DNA of 64,000 bases from Bradyrhizobium rifense (lineage in GTDB: Bacteria; Pseudomonadota; Alphaproteobacteria; Rhizobiales; Xanthobacteraceae): NCBI RefSeq assembly GCF_008123425.1, contig NZ_VSSS01000060.1, positions 1 through 64,000 of the forward strand, written 5' to 3'. Shown here in pieces: positions 33,919-43,127 of this stretch (position 1 is the first letter of the stretch; each line of letters starts with the position of its first letter). A program made the position numbers and the translations under genes. Under the pieces are notes generated by a model. That model was given only the letters and a program-made list of their open reading frames with translations. It made no database searches and had not been told where the DNA came from.

Positions 33919-34746
33919 ATGATCGGCAATGGTCCGCTTCAGCAGCGTGCGAAGCTTCTCTGGCGCGGTGGAAACCCCACGCCTTCATCGAGATATGTGG
34001 CGGAGGAGAGGGCGATTGCGCTCACCTTTGGCGGATCTACCAACGCAGTGATGATGGCCACCCCGGCCGATCTGGAGGATTTCGGAGTTGGCTTTGCCCT
34101 GACGGAAGGGATCATCGAGCAGGCGGACGAGATTGCCAGCATCGAGATCGTGGAGAGCAACCTCGGGATCGAGGTTCAAATGTGGCTGGCCCGATATCGG
34201 GCGGACGAACTCTCGGCGCGCCGCCGGGCCATGACCGGTCCGGTCGGCTGCGGATTATGCGGCATCGAAAGCCTGGAGCAGGCCTGTCCCACGCCGCGGC
34301 ATGTATCAAGCACGGCGACCTTTCGCGCGCGCGACCTGTTGAACGCCATGAGCACGCTGGCGCCCTTGCAAGAGCTCAATCAGAAGACACGGGGCGTGCA
34401 CGCCGCCGCTTTCTGGCAACCGAACAAAGGCATAGGTCTGGTGCGGGAGGATGTCGGCCGTCACAACGCACTCGACAAGCTCGCCGGTGCGCTCATGCGA
34501 GAGAACATGGTGCGGGCAGGCGGTGCGGTCCTTCTGACAAGCCGCGTTTCGGTTGAAATGGTGCAGAAAACCGCGCGAATCGGCGCTCCTGTGCTCGTCG
34601 CGGTGTCGGCACCGACCTCGCTTGCAGTTGAGACAGCTGAGCAGGCGGGCATCACGCTGATCGCGGTCGCCCGTGCGGATGGATATGAGATCTTTACCCA
34701 TCCCGATCGCCTCATCTTTTCCGACTGTCCGACTATCGCAGCGTGA
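33919..34746 (+). CDS. fdhD: Formate dehydrogenase accessory sulfurtransferase FdhD
   Basis: A 275-aa cytoplasmic sulfurtransferase that moves sulfur from a cysteine desulfurase to the molybdenum cofactor of formate dehydrogenases. The CxxC motif is seen in GPVGCGLCGIESL near residue 108, and the conserved REDVGRHNALDKL and RVSVEMVQKTARIG follow. The start at 33919 has AAGGAG upstream. The only FdhF-like molybdoenzyme in the window is 15 kb away (49196-51511). The immediate neighbour is the quinol oxidase operon. Confidence 0.93.
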   Translation: MIGNGPLQQRAKLLWRGGNPTPSSRYVAEERAIALTFGGSTNAVMMATPADLEDFGVGFALTEGIIEQADEIASIEIVESNLGIEVQMWLARYRADELSARRRAMTGPVGCGLCGIESLEQACPTPRHVSSTATFRARDLLNAMSTLAPLQELNQKTRGVHAAAFWQPNKGIGLVREDVGRHNALDKLAGALMRENMVRAGGAVLLTSRVSVEMVQKTARIGAPVLVAVSAPTSLAVETAEQAGITLIAVARADGYEIFTHPDRLIFSDCPTIAA

Positions 34747-34905
34747 AGGCTGCTCGCGTACGTGGGATTATGCCGTCGCTTCGGCCGGATCCTGCGTGCA
34801 AATGCGCAAAAAACCCATTCGCTCCGGAAAGGCTGCGGCGAAGCGACGCCTACCTGCACCACGGCGGGATCAACGCGAGGCCCGTGAGGGGAAAGGATAG
34901 CTCAC

Positions 34906-36303
34906 ATGGATGCAACGGCGCTTCTGCTGTCGCGGATACAGTTCGGCTTCACCATTTCATTTCACATCATCTTCCCGGCCTTCACGATCGGTCTTGCGGC
35001 CTGGTTGACCGTCCTCGAAGCAATGCACATGCGAACGGGTCGTCCCGTCTATCAGGCGCTATTCGAATTCTGGCTCAAGATCTTCGGCGTCGCCTTCGGC
35101 ATGGGCGTCGTTTCGGGCGTCGTCATGGGATTCCAGTTCGGGACGAACTGGAGTGTTCTGGCGAAGATGTCGGGACCTATCCAAGGTCCGCTTCTCTCCT
35201 ACGAGACCTTCACGGCGTTCATGCTGGAAGCCAGCTTCTTCGGCGTCCTCGTGTTCGGACGCAAGCGAGTGCCGCCATGGTTCTATTTGTTCTCCACCGC
35301 GATGGTGTCGCTCGGGACCACGTTGTCCGCCTTCTGGATCATGGTCAACAACAGTTGGATGCAGGTGCCGGTCGGCTACGTCCTCCAGAACGGCTACTTC
35401 GTGCCGGACGATTGGACGAAGATCATCTTCAATTCGGTCGTATGGTCGCGCTTTCCGCACATGCTGCTGGCGGCCTATCTCACGGGGACATTCTGCGTTG
35501 CCGCGACCGGTGCATGGTACGTGCTGCGTGGCGACAATTACGCAGAGTCCAGGGTGATGCTGCGGATGGGACTGTTCCTCGCAGCGCTCCTGATCCCCGC
35601 GCAGCTCGTGTTCGGCCATCTGGTCGGCGACTACGTTCACGACTACCAGCCGGCAAAGTTCGCGGCCATCGAGGGGCGCTGGCATGACGAGCGGCCTGCG
35701 AGCGAAGTGCTGATCGGGCTGCCAGATCCAGCGACTGAAAGCAACAAGTACGAGATCAAGGTACCGATTCTCGGAAGCGTCATCGCCAGCTCGAGCCTGA
35801 CCTCGCAAGAAGTGGGCCTGGCCGATTTCGCGCCGCAGGATCGCCCGCCGGTGCTGATACCGTTCGTGACGTTCCGCATCATGGTCGGCTGCGGGCTGAT
35901 CATGCTCGCGATCGCGTGGTTCGGATCCTATCTGAGCATCAAGCGGCGCCTGCGCCGGAACCGCCTCATGCTCTGGGCAATCTTTCTCAGTTTCCCGCTT
36001 CCGTTCATCGCCATTCTCACCGGCTGGTATGTTGCCGAGGTCGGGCGACAGCCCTGGGCGATCTACGGATTGCTGCGGACGGCGGACGCCGTGACGCCGT
36101 TCCTAACAGCTCCGGCGGCGTTGACCTCGCTCTTGCTGTTCGGAGCGGTTTATCTCTTCATCTTCTCGTTCGGCACATTCTACATCTATCGGCTCTTGCG
36201 CACCGGTCCGACGCGCCTCGTCGTCGAGCCGCCGCACGGCGCCTCTCCAAACCGCCCGATGTCGCTCGCCGACCCCGAACTCATTCAGAGCGCAGGAGAA
36301 TAG
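34906..36303 (+). CDS. cydA: bd-type quinol oxidase subunit I (cyanide-insensitive oxidase type)
   Basis: A 465-aa inner-membrane terminal oxidase subunit. The N-terminal ISFHIIFPAFTIGLAAW contains the axial His of the bd family, later ligand regions include FPHMLLAAYLTGTF, and GRQPWAIYGLLRTADAV is the conserved motif after the quinol loop. The quinol loop is short, as in CIO-type rather than E. coli CydA enzymes. It oxidises quinol and reduces oxygen to water without pumping protons, working with CydB encoded 2 bases downstream. AAAGGA precedes the ATG. No CydX-like or cydDC genes are seen nearby. Confidence 0.94.
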   Translation: MDATALLLSRIQFGFTISFHIIFPAFTIGLAAWLTVLEAMHMRTGRPVYQALFEFWLKIFGVAFGMGVVSGVVMGFQFGTNWSVLAKMSGPIQGPLLSYETFTAFMLEASFFGVLVFGRKRVPPWFYLFSTAMVSLGTTLSAFWIMVNNSWMQVPVGYVLQNGYFVPDDWTKIIFNSVVWSRFPHMLLAAYLTGTFCVAATGAWYVLRGDNYAESRVMLRMGLFLAALLIPAQLVFGHLVGDYVHDYQPAKFAAIEGRWHDERPASEVLIGLPDPATESNKYEIKVPILGSVIASSSLTSQEVGLADFAPQDRPPVLIPFVTFRIMVGCGLIMLAIAWFGSYLSIKRRLRRNRLMLWAIFLSFPLPFIAILTGWYVAEVGRQPWAIYGLLRTADAVTPFLTAPAALTSLLLFGAVYLFIFSFGTFYIYRLLRTGPTRLVVEPPHGASPNRPMSLADPELIQSAGE

Positions 36304-36305
36304 AG

Positions 36306-37295
36306 ATGATCTTGTTCTGGGTCGCTCTTCTTGCCATCAGCATATCGATATATCTGCTGCTCGACGGATTCGATCTCGGGGTCGGCATGTTGTTCGCTCT
36401 CGCCCGCAGCGAGGCGGATCGCGACACGATGCTCGACACTGTCGCCCCGGTCTGGGACGGCAATGAGACCTGGCTGGTCGTTGCAGGCGTGATCCTGTGG
36501 GGCGCCTTTCCTCTTGTCTATGCCACGTTGCTGTCGGCCTTCTATCTGCCGGTCATCATCATGCTGCTTGGGCTGATCCTGCGCGGCGTTGCCTTCGAGT
36601 TTCGCCATAGGGCGGCACCGAAGTTTCGCTGGATCTGGGACGTGAGCTTCGTGGGCGGGTCGTTCGCCGCGAGCTTCATGCAAGGCGTGACTGTCGGAGC
36701 CCTGGTGCAGGGCCTGAAGTTCGCCGACGGGGTCTATGTCGGCGGCGTTTTGGGCTGGCTGAGCCCGTTCTCGCTGTTGTGCGGCATCGGGTTGTGTCTG
36801 GGCTACGCTCTTTTGGGCGCCAGCTGGCTGGTGCAAAAGTGCGAGTCGGGCGTCCGTGATACGGCTCGTCGCCAGATACCTGGGCTGGCGCTCGCCGTCC
36901 TGGCGTTCCTGATCATCGTCTTCGCGCACGCCCTGATCGAGAACCTTCCGATCATGCATCGCTGGCTCGACAGGCCCTATCTGTTTGTATTTCCAGCCGT
37001 CGGCGCCGTGGCCGCGGTCGTACTGGCCACCAGCATCCTCCATCACAACGATCGTTGGCCGTTCGCCGCTGTCGCCGTCATCTTCGTCGCGGCGTTTGGA
37101 ACGCTGGCACTTTCCTTCTGGCCTTACATGATCCCGTTTGCCATCACGATCGACGAGGCGGCGGCGCCTCACGCCAGTCTCGCTTTCATGTTCTGGGGCG
37201 AGGGCCTCTTTGTCTTCCCCTTGATGGTGCTGTATGTCGCGATCGGGTATCGGGTGTTCAGAGGCAAGGTGGGGGGCACGGCGGGACATCATTGA
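36306..37295 (+). CDS. cydB: bd-type quinol oxidase subunit II
   Basis: A 329-aa membrane protein with about eight helices. The family signature is at the N-terminus: YLLLDGFDLGVGMLFA followed by VAPVWDGNETWLVVAG. The C-terminal part (WPYMIPFAITIDEAAAPHAS) is also typical. It stabilises the oxidase with subunit I. The start at 36306, 2 bases after the cydA stop, gives the expected N-terminus; the frame open further upstream lies inside cydA and is not coding. Confidence 0.94.
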   Translation: MILFWVALLAISISIYLLLDGFDLGVGMLFALARSEADRDTMLDTVAPVWDGNETWLVVAGVILWGAFPLVYATLLSAFYLPVIIMLLGLILRGVAFEFRHRAAPKFRWIWDVSFVGGSFAASFMQGVTVGALVQGLKFADGVYVGGVLGWLSPFSLLCGIGLCLGYALLGASWLVQKCESGVRDTARRQIPGLALAVLAFLIIVFAHALIENLPIMHRWLDRPYLFVFPAVGAVAAVVLATSILHHNDRWPFAAVAVIFVAAFGTLALSFWPYMIPFAITIDEAAAPHASLAFMFWGEGLFVFPLMVLYVAIGYRVFRGKVGGTAGHH

Positions 37296-37627
37296 TTACG
37301 GCGAGATCTTCTCTAGTGATCCGCTCTCGCAATTGTGCACGGTCAATCAGCATTTGCTGCCTACCTACATTTTGGACCATGTGACCACTGATACATGGAT
37401 GCGAATTGTGAAATCGCTTTCGTTGAAGCGGATGAACCGAAAATGATCAAAGATGCCGATAGATCTGTTTATCACCTGGATCGTAATGTTTGGGGCTCTC
37501 ACCAGTTTGGCCGTGTTATCCCGGTGAACGTCGGCTCTCGCGCTCATGCTCTCCACTCGGGGCCTCGAGCGTTGGCTGAGGTCGAACAAATCAGCGGCGT
37601 GACAACGACTTTCCCTCAGTTTCCGGG
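37296..37627. other. Convergent intergenic region, no gene seen
   Basis: Between the cydB stop and the stop of the dihaem peroxidase gene on the other strand. No supportable coding sequence and no T-tailed hairpin. Base composition is less GC-rich than in the flanking genes. Confidence 0.45.
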
Positions 37628-39103
37628 CTAATTGTTCTGTGTGTACCCATCCGTCAGGGTCTGCATGAACGCAACCAACGCGTCCTCTTCCTGATCGGAC
37701 AAGCCCAGATTTCCGGTCTTGCTCTTGTTCATGTTGTCGGCGCTTTCGGGCGCCGGCCAACAGCCGGTCCCTTCGCGGGGGTCGTGAGGTGCGCAGCGCG
37801 GCAACACGTCGCGCGTGTTGTAGAAATGGACAATCTGCTTCAGGTTTTTGAAGTAGCCATTGTGGCCAAAGGCCTTCACGAAATCAGGCGACGGTCGCTT
37901 GTCAACATTGCGCAGCGTGGGGACTCGGAAGCGCCCTCGATTGTCCGACGACAGTGCCTTCCAGCGCGCATCAACGGCAGATGGTTGGCTGAGCGGATGA
38001 CCACCGGAGAGAAAAGCTCCGACGCCGCCATCCACGAATGATGAACCGTTCTTGTTGGCGACGTAGCCGCGCGCGTCAGGCAGGCCCTCAGAATAGTAGG
38101 GAAGCTGCGGATTGGCGGGCGTACCGATGTTGCTCGCGGTGAAGTCCGTGAAGAGCGGGTCTTCGCCGGGACCGCCGTCACGGTGACATTCGTTGCACCG
38201 GCCCTTGCCGCGGAAGGCTTCGTAACCTTGTTGCTCCTGTGGGGTGAACTGCGCCTTTCCCGCGAGCACAGCGTCGTACTTCGAGGTGAACGCCGTGACT
38301 TCATGCGAGGCTTCGTACCCGGCGATCGATTGCGCCATCTGGTCGAACGTCGTGGCCGCGCGGCCGCGATCGACAGGGCTCAGATGCATCGGCGCAGGAT
38401 CGCCGGGAGCCGGTGGGCCGGGGGTATTGCAGACGTCTTCAGCGTTTACCGGCCAATCGAGCGCAAAGGCCTGTGCACCCCAGACGGCTTCGAACAGGCC
38501 GCGATAAGGCCGTTGCGAAGCGCGGTACACGGAGCACGCAATGTCGGGCAGGCCCATCTCTGTCGGATTGATGGGGGGACCTTCGGCTTGCTCGGCCGCA
38601 GGATTGCCGAGGCGACGACCGGTCGCACGCATGTCCCAGAAGTTACCTCCAACGAGATCGCCCTGCGCCTCGTTGTAGTGCAGCACCGGAGCGAGCGGCG
38701 CATAAGTGTGCGTCTGAGGCTTCCGTTCGCTGAACCGCGTCCGAACCGATCCGGGATATGAGCCGGTGGTCCGGTTTAGTTCGGAAATTGGTCCCGTAAA
38801 TCCCGTTTCGGGCATGTGGCAGAACGCGCAAGCTTCGTTGCGATTGACCGAGAGCTCCTTGTCGAAAAGCATCAGTTTTCCGAGCAGTTCGATCTGCTGC
38901 ACCTGGTTATCCGGAACGGAGGTGAGTTGCTTCAAAGTGTCCGCTTCGATGCGGTCTATTTCGGCTTCGACCCGGGCGATCTCGGCGAGGGCCGCCGGCG
39001 ATAACGGTGCGACGCTCTCGTGCGCGGGCAGAGTTGCTGCCGCCAGGAAGACTGCGGCACCTATTCCAGCCGAAACCGCCAATCCCGTGTGCAACAATCT
39101 CAT
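37628..39103 (-). CDS. Dihaem cytochrome c peroxidase/MauG family protein
   Basis: A 491-aa exported protein. A signal peptide (MRLLHTGLAVSAGIGAAVFL, then AAATLPAH) is followed by two haem c sites, EACAFCHMPETGF near residue 93 and GRCNECHRDGG near 310. The family phrases GKLMLFDKELS near 75 and RFRVPTLRNVDKRP near 405 are present. It is longer than classical CcpA (about 340 aa), with insertions between the haems. Periplasmic reduction of hydrogen peroxide or oxidation of a protein partner is expected; the physiological partner is unknown. Confidence 0.9.
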   Translation of the reverse strand: MRLLHTGLAVSAGIGAAVFLAAATLPAHESVAPLSPAALAEIARVEAEIDRIEADTLKQLTSVPDNQVQQIELLGKLMLFDKELSVNRNEACAFCHMPETGFTGPISELNRTTGSYPGSVRTRFSERKPQTHTYAPLAPVLHYNEAQGDLVGGNFWDMRATGRRLGNPAAEQAEGPPINPTEMGLPDIACSVYRASQRPYRGLFEAVWGAQAFALDWPVNAEDVCNTPGPPAPGDPAPMHLSPVDRGRAATTFDQMAQSIAGYEASHEVTAFTSKYDAVLAGKAQFTPQEQQGYEAFRGKGRCNECHRDGGPGEDPLFTDFTASNIGTPANPQLPYYSEGLPDARGYVANKNGSSFVDGGVGAFLSGGHPLSQPSAVDARWKALSSDNRGRFRVPTLRNVDKRPSPDFVKAFGHNGYFKNLKQIVHFYNTRDVLPRCAPHDPREGTGCWPAPESADNMNKSKTGNLGLSDQEEDALVAFMQTLTDGYTQNN

Positions 39104-39254
39104 GGCAGAACCCCTTAGCCTTGATCAAATTCCCTTGGTCGTTTCGCGTGCGACTGTATCGGTTTGCGTGCGTCAGCACTCGTTCGCTTGCGTGCGAAAT
39201 CAGGCTGAAGAATGGAATTTCCCGGCTCGAAGGCCGCCTTGAAGTTTGAGCTGG

Positions 39255-39555
39255 TCAGCACGTATCTGCCGTGCGACTTCGCGAAAGTCTGCTGGAGGCA
39301 ACCGGAAGACGTGCAGAGCTGCTGCGGCGATCACATCGAAGCAAGGAATAGTCCAGCCGGACAACGTGCGAATTGTTGTCGTAAGTTGCGAAATAGTGCC
39401 TGGCCTCGGCAACGGGACACGACGGCCCGCCTTATCTCCTGCGACAGCTGTTCGATGCGTTCGGCACTGAAAGGGGGATCAACCGGCGCAACAGGGGTCC
39501 CGTTTGCTGGGGAAATCGATGCCAATATAGCAAAGAAGAGGTGCGGAATTTTCAT
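39255..39555 (-). pseudogene. Frameshifted small secreted protein, PVxPxDPPxSAERI family (broken copy)
   Basis: A gene starts at 39555 with a ribosome binding site (GGAAGAAG region), a short leader (MKIPHLFFAILASISPANG) and TPVAPVDPPFSAERIEQL, then loses frame after VVSRC. A different frame then continues with EARHYFATYDNNSHVVRLD and stops at 39255. The intact relative at 60911-61345 has the same elements in one frame (PVVPPDPPMSAERI, VLSRC, HYFATYDDNSNVVRLDYS). The shift near position 39405 therefore inactivates this copy unless it is a sequencing error. Confidence 0.75.
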
Positions 39556-39608
39556 CTCTTCTTCCTGGTGACAGAAAGTTGGTCGGTTGCATTGCCGGCG
39601 GAGCGGCC

Positions 39609-40571
39609 TTATCGGCGGAAATGTTCGCGATATTCACTTGGGCCCGTGCCAATCCGCCTCAGAAAGGCTCTGCGCATCACGTCGGGATTTGCAAAGCCGC
39701 AGCTCGATGCGACGCGCTGCAACGGCTTGTCAGTATCCTCGAGCAGACGCCGCGCCGAATCGACGCGCGCCATCTCGACGAAGTCGCCCGGCGTCATTCC
39801 TGCCTCCTCTTGAAAAACGCGGGTAAAATTGCGCACGCTCATCGCGGCCCGCGAGGCAAGCGTCTTCACCGTCAGGTCGAGGGGCAAATGATCGAGGATC
39901 CAATGCTGGATCGTCTGAATGCGCCCTTCGGTCGCGACCTGCGCGGCGAGATGGGCACTGAACTGCGACTGGCCGCCCGGTCGCTTCAGGAAAACGACCA
40001 GGCGGCGGGCGACGGAGAGCGCGACATCGCGCCCGTGATCGTTCTCGATCAGCTTCAATGCGAGGTCGATTCCGGCAGTGACGCCGGCTGATGTCCACAG
40101 GGGTCCATCCTCGACGAAGATCTGATCGGATACCACTTTTGCGGCCGGAAATCTCTCCGCCAATTCACCGGCGTGCTGCCAGTGCGTCGTCACGCTGAAG
40201 CCGTCCAGCAGTCCGGCGGCGCCGAGAAAGAAGGCGCCGGTGCAGACGGAGCCGTGGCGGCGGCTGCGCGGCGCGTGCCGTCGCAGCCATGCATGGAGAG
40301 GCGAGTCCGTGTAAGCGCGGGCGTAGTCGGGGGTGCCGGCGACCAGCAGCGTATCGATCGGTTGCTCGTCTTCGAAGATCGAGCAGTGGGTCAAAATCGA
40401 CATCGCTCCAGCCGTCACGGCTCGATCCGGACCGATCGACAACAGACGCACATCGTAGTTGCATCTGCCGGGAGCCTGCCGATTGGCTTCCAGAAAGGCA
40501 TCCAGAGGGCCGGAAATGTCCAATGATTGCGCGTTCGGCGGCACAATAATCGCGATCGGCGTGCCAGTCAT
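39609..40571 (-). CDS. GlxA-family AraC transcriptional regulator (DJ-1/PfpI domain)
   Basis: A 320-aa regulator. Residues about 1-165 form a glutamine amidotransferase/DJ-1-like ligand domain (IAIIVPPNAQSLDISGPLDA, nucleophile-elbow region GSVCTGAFFLGAAGLL). The C-terminal 100 residues are two AraC helix-turn-helix motifs (KTLASRAAMSVRNFTRVFQE, ANPDVMRRAFLRRIGTGPSE). Relatives control catabolism of small nitrogen or carbon compounds; the target here is unknown. The start at 40571 is preferred over a Met five codons upstream because GGGGGAG lies just before it. Confidence 0.9.
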   Translation of the reverse strand: MTGTPIAIIVPPNAQSLDISGPLDAFLEANRQAPGRCNYDVRLLSIGPDRAVTAGAMSILTHCSIFEDEQPIDTLLVAGTPDYARAYTDSPLHAWLRRHAPRSRRHGSVCTGAFFLGAAGLLDGFSVTTHWQHAGELAERFPAAKVVSDQIFVEDGPLWTSAGVTAGIDLALKLIENDHGRDVALSVARRLVVFLKRPGGQSQFSAHLAAQVATEGRIQTIQHWILDHLPLDLTVKTLASRAAMSVRNFTRVFQEEAGMTPGDFVEMARVDSARRLLEDTDKPLQRVASSCGFANPDVMRRAFLRRIGTGPSEYREHFRR

Positions 40572-40635
40572 CTCGTTCTCCCCCATCGCAAGGCGTGGGC
40601 GTCCCGCGTCCCACAGGTCGCCCTACCCATTTGCG

Positions 40636-41679
40636 TCAGACCCAGCCGCTCAATTCACGGCGTACAACCGCCTCGATCACGCGCATTCCATGGTCGCTGT
40701 CGTTCAAACAATCGACGCGAGCGAATGCTTCGCCGCCTTCGTCGAAGAAGTATTTCGCGTTTTCCTGTCCGATCTCCTCGATTGTTTCCAGACAATCGGC
40801 CGAGAACCCGGGAGTTACGACTGCGATTCGCCTGGCGCCCTTCGCCGCAAGCGCCTTTATGGTCTCGTCCGTATGCGGTTTCAACCACTCCGCCCGACCG
40901 AAGCGTGACTGGAACGTGACGATCAGGCGTTCTTGCGGTAGCCCCAAGCGTGTCCGAATGAGGTCCGCGGTCCTGTGACAATGGGCATAGTATGGATCGC
41001 CCGCGACATGAGTACTGAGCGGCATGCCGTGAAAAGATGCGACGATGACGTCCGGTTCGGAACCGGCGCGAAGGAGACGTTCGGTTAGTGAGCCCGCAAT
41101 CGCATTGATATAGGTATCCTGATCGTAGTAGGGCGCGGCGACTCGCAATGCCGGCTGATTTCGCATGGATGCGAGCACTTCGAAGAGCTTGTCGCATGCC
41201 GTCGCGCTCGTGGCGGCCGAATACTGCGGATAGAGCGGGACGAAGAGGATGCGTTCGCATCCCCTCGCCACGAGCCGCTCGGTTGCGGCTTTCAGGGACG
41301 GGTTTCCGTAACGCATCCCCCAGCCGACGATGACGTTGGATTTCGTATCGCCAAGAAGACCGTCACGGATAGATTGTTGCAGCTTCTCTGCCTGCGACCT
41401 CGTGATGGTTTTAAGCGGACTCTCGTTCCGGTCGCGGTTCCAGATCGCTGCGTAATCCTTGCCCTTTCGTTGTGGTCGCGCAGTCAGAATCAGCGCATTC
41501 AAAATGAAGAGCCAGAGTAGTCTGGGCGCTTCAATCACCCTCCGATCGGACAAGAACTCGGCGAGATATCGCCTGACGGACCAATAGTCCGTGCCGTCCG
41601 GAGTGCCGAGATTGCTCAGGAGCACCCCCATCTTTCGGGAGTTCGCCGACCCATCGACATCGGAGTGCAGGATGGTCAT
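40636..41679 (-). CDS. hemH: Ferrochelatase
   Basis: A 347-aa enzyme that inserts Fe2+ into protoporphyrin IX, the last step of haem synthesis. Seen: MGVLLSNLGTPDGTDYWSVR at the start, VGWGMRYGNPS, FVPLYPQYSAATSATACD, the active-site His in VIVASFHGMPLSTHVAGDPY, and VVTPGFSADCLETIEEIG with the conserved Glu pair. Cytoplasmic or membrane-associated. The start at 41679 has GAGGAGG upstream. It lies 57 bases after hemA and completes a katA-hemA-hemH run. Confidence 0.95.
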   Translation of the reverse strand: MTILHSDVDGSANSRKMGVLLSNLGTPDGTDYWSVRRYLAEFLSDRRVIEAPRLLWLFILNALILTARPQRKGKDYAAIWNRDRNESPLKTITRSQAEKLQQSIRDGLLGDTKSNVIVGWGMRYGNPSLKAATERLVARGCERILFVPLYPQYSAATSATACDKLFEVLASMRNQPALRVAAPYYDQDTYINAIAGSLTERLLRAGSEPDVIVASFHGMPLSTHVAGDPYYAHCHRTADLIRTRLGLPQERLIVTFQSRFGRAEWLKPHTDETIKALAAKGARRIAVVTPGFSADCLETIEEIGQENAKYFFDEGGEAFARVDCLNDSDHGMRVIEAVVRRELSGWV

Positions 41680-41736
41680 ATCCACCTCCTCATAGACTGA
41701 TCCCGCACCGGGCAAGTCGGCGCGGCGGCTTTGAGT

Positions 41737-43038
41737 TTAAAAGGTTCGAATTCGCGATGATGCCGACGCCGCCGAGTAGCCGGCCGCGGCGACCGTCAAT
41801 TCGGGCCGGTCCAAAGGCCGATGCCGTTTTGTGAGGGGAAGACCGAGCTGCCGCCAGACCCAGACCATGGAGTCGGCCAATTGCTCGACCAGCCGAGCAT
41901 CGTGTGCCGGGGTCGGTGTAATTCGCAGTCGTTCGGTGCCTTTGGGGACGGTCGGATAGTTGATCGGCTGGATATAGATGCCGCATTGGTCGAGCAAAAG
42001 GTCGCTCGCCTGCCTGCAAAGCTCGGGATCTCCTACCATCACCGGGACAATGTGCGTTTCGGTCGGCATCACGGGCAAGCCGGCTTTGCGCAACGCGGAT
42101 TTGGTCGCTGCTACGGACATGCGCTGCGCGACGCGCTCGCAGTGCGATGCCTTGAGATGAGCGATCGACGCTGTGGCGGCCGCAGCGACGGCCGGCGGCA
42201 GTGCAGTTGTGAAAATGAATCCCGGCGCATGGGATCGCACCGCGTCGATGACGGCGCTCCGCCCTGCTATATAGCCGCCAAGCGTGCCGAAAGCCTTGGC
42301 GAGCGTCCCTTCGACAATGTCGATCCGATCCATGATGCCATCGCGTTCGGCGATGCCGGCACCGCGCGGGCCGTACATTCCGACCGCGTGCACCTCATCG
42401 AGATACGTCATTGCCTCGTAACGATCTGCGAGATCGCAAATCTGCTTGATCGGCGCGACGTCTCCATCCATGGAGTAGACGCTTTCGAAGACGATCAACT
42501 TCGGGCGGCCCGGCGCTGCGCGTGAGAGCAACTGCTCCAGATGTTCGACATCGTTGTGCCGCCAGATCTCCTTGGCACACCCGGCCGCGCGCACACCCTC
42601 GATCATGGAATTGTGATTGAGCGCGTCGGACAGAATCAGACAGTCGGGAAGAAGCCTCGCAAGCGTCGCGATGCCGGTCTGGTTCGAGACATATCCCGAC
42701 GTGAAGACGAGCGCGGCCTGCTTGCAGTGCAAGTCCGCGATCTCGGCCTCCAGTTGGACGAGCGCACGGTTTGTCCCCGAGATGTTGCGTGTGCCCCCTG
42801 CGCCGGCCCCCATGCTGCGTGCGGCGCGGCACATTGCTTCGATAACTTTCGGATGCTGGCCCATGCCTAGATAGTCGTTCGAACACCAGACGACGACGTC
42901 TCGCCTGCCGTCCGGTCCATTCCAAATGGCATGGGGAAACTGTCCCGCCCGGCGTTCCAGGTCGACGAACACACGATATCGCTGCTCGTGCTTGAGAGCA
43001 CTGATGGCGTGTTCAAAACTGCTGATGTAGTCGAACAT
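41737..43038 (-). CDS. hemA: 5-aminolevulinate synthase
   Basis: A 433-aa PLP enzyme that condenses glycine with succinyl-CoA, the first step of haem synthesis in alphaproteobacteria. Seen: VVWCSNDYLGMGQHPKVIEA, GAGAGGTRNISGTNRALVQL, FESVYSMDGDVAPI, YLDEVHAVGMYGPRGAG and the Schiff-base lysine in EGTLAKAFGTLGGYIAG. The C-terminal 25 residues are extra and Ala/Ser-rich. AGGAGG precedes the ATG at 43038. It sits between catalase and ferrochelatase genes, consistent with an inducible haem supply; a housekeeping hemA may exist elsewhere in the genome, which the window cannot show. Confidence 0.95.
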   Translation of the reverse strand: MFDYISSFEHAISALKHEQRYRVFVDLERRAGQFPHAIWNGPDGRRDVVVWCSNDYLGMGQHPKVIEAMCRAARSMGAGAGGTRNISGTNRALVQLEAEIADLHCKQAALVFTSGYVSNQTGIATLARLLPDCLILSDALNHNSMIEGVRAAGCAKEIWRHNDVEHLEQLLSRAAPGRPKLIVFESVYSMDGDVAPIKQICDLADRYEAMTYLDEVHAVGMYGPRGAGIAERDGIMDRIDIVEGTLAKAFGTLGGYIAGRSAVIDAVRSHAPGFIFTTALPPAVAAAATASIAHLKASHCERVAQRMSVAATKSALRKAGLPVMPTETHIVPVMVGDPELCRQASDLLLDQCGIYIQPINYPTVPKGTERLRITPTPAHDARLVEQLADSMVWVWRQLGLPLTKRHRPLDRPELTVAAAGYSAASASSRIRTF

Positions 43039-43065
43039 CCTCGAAGTCCTCCTGAGGGCTTGCTG

Positions 43066-43089
43066 CGCCCGCGCCGATCGGCGCGGGCG
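43066..43089. terminator. Perfect 12-bp-arm inverted repeat between katA and hemA
   Basis: The sequence from 43066 to 43089 is a perfect GC-rich palindrome with arms CGCCCGCGCCGA. It starts 39 bases after the katA stop and ends 28 bases before the hemA ATG on the minus strand. No T-run follows on either strand, so it may attenuate or stabilise mRNA instead of ending it fully. Confidence 0.5.
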
Positions 43090-43127
43090 ACTGGTTTCAG
43101 CGAGGTCTCGCTGCCTTCCGACGATGG

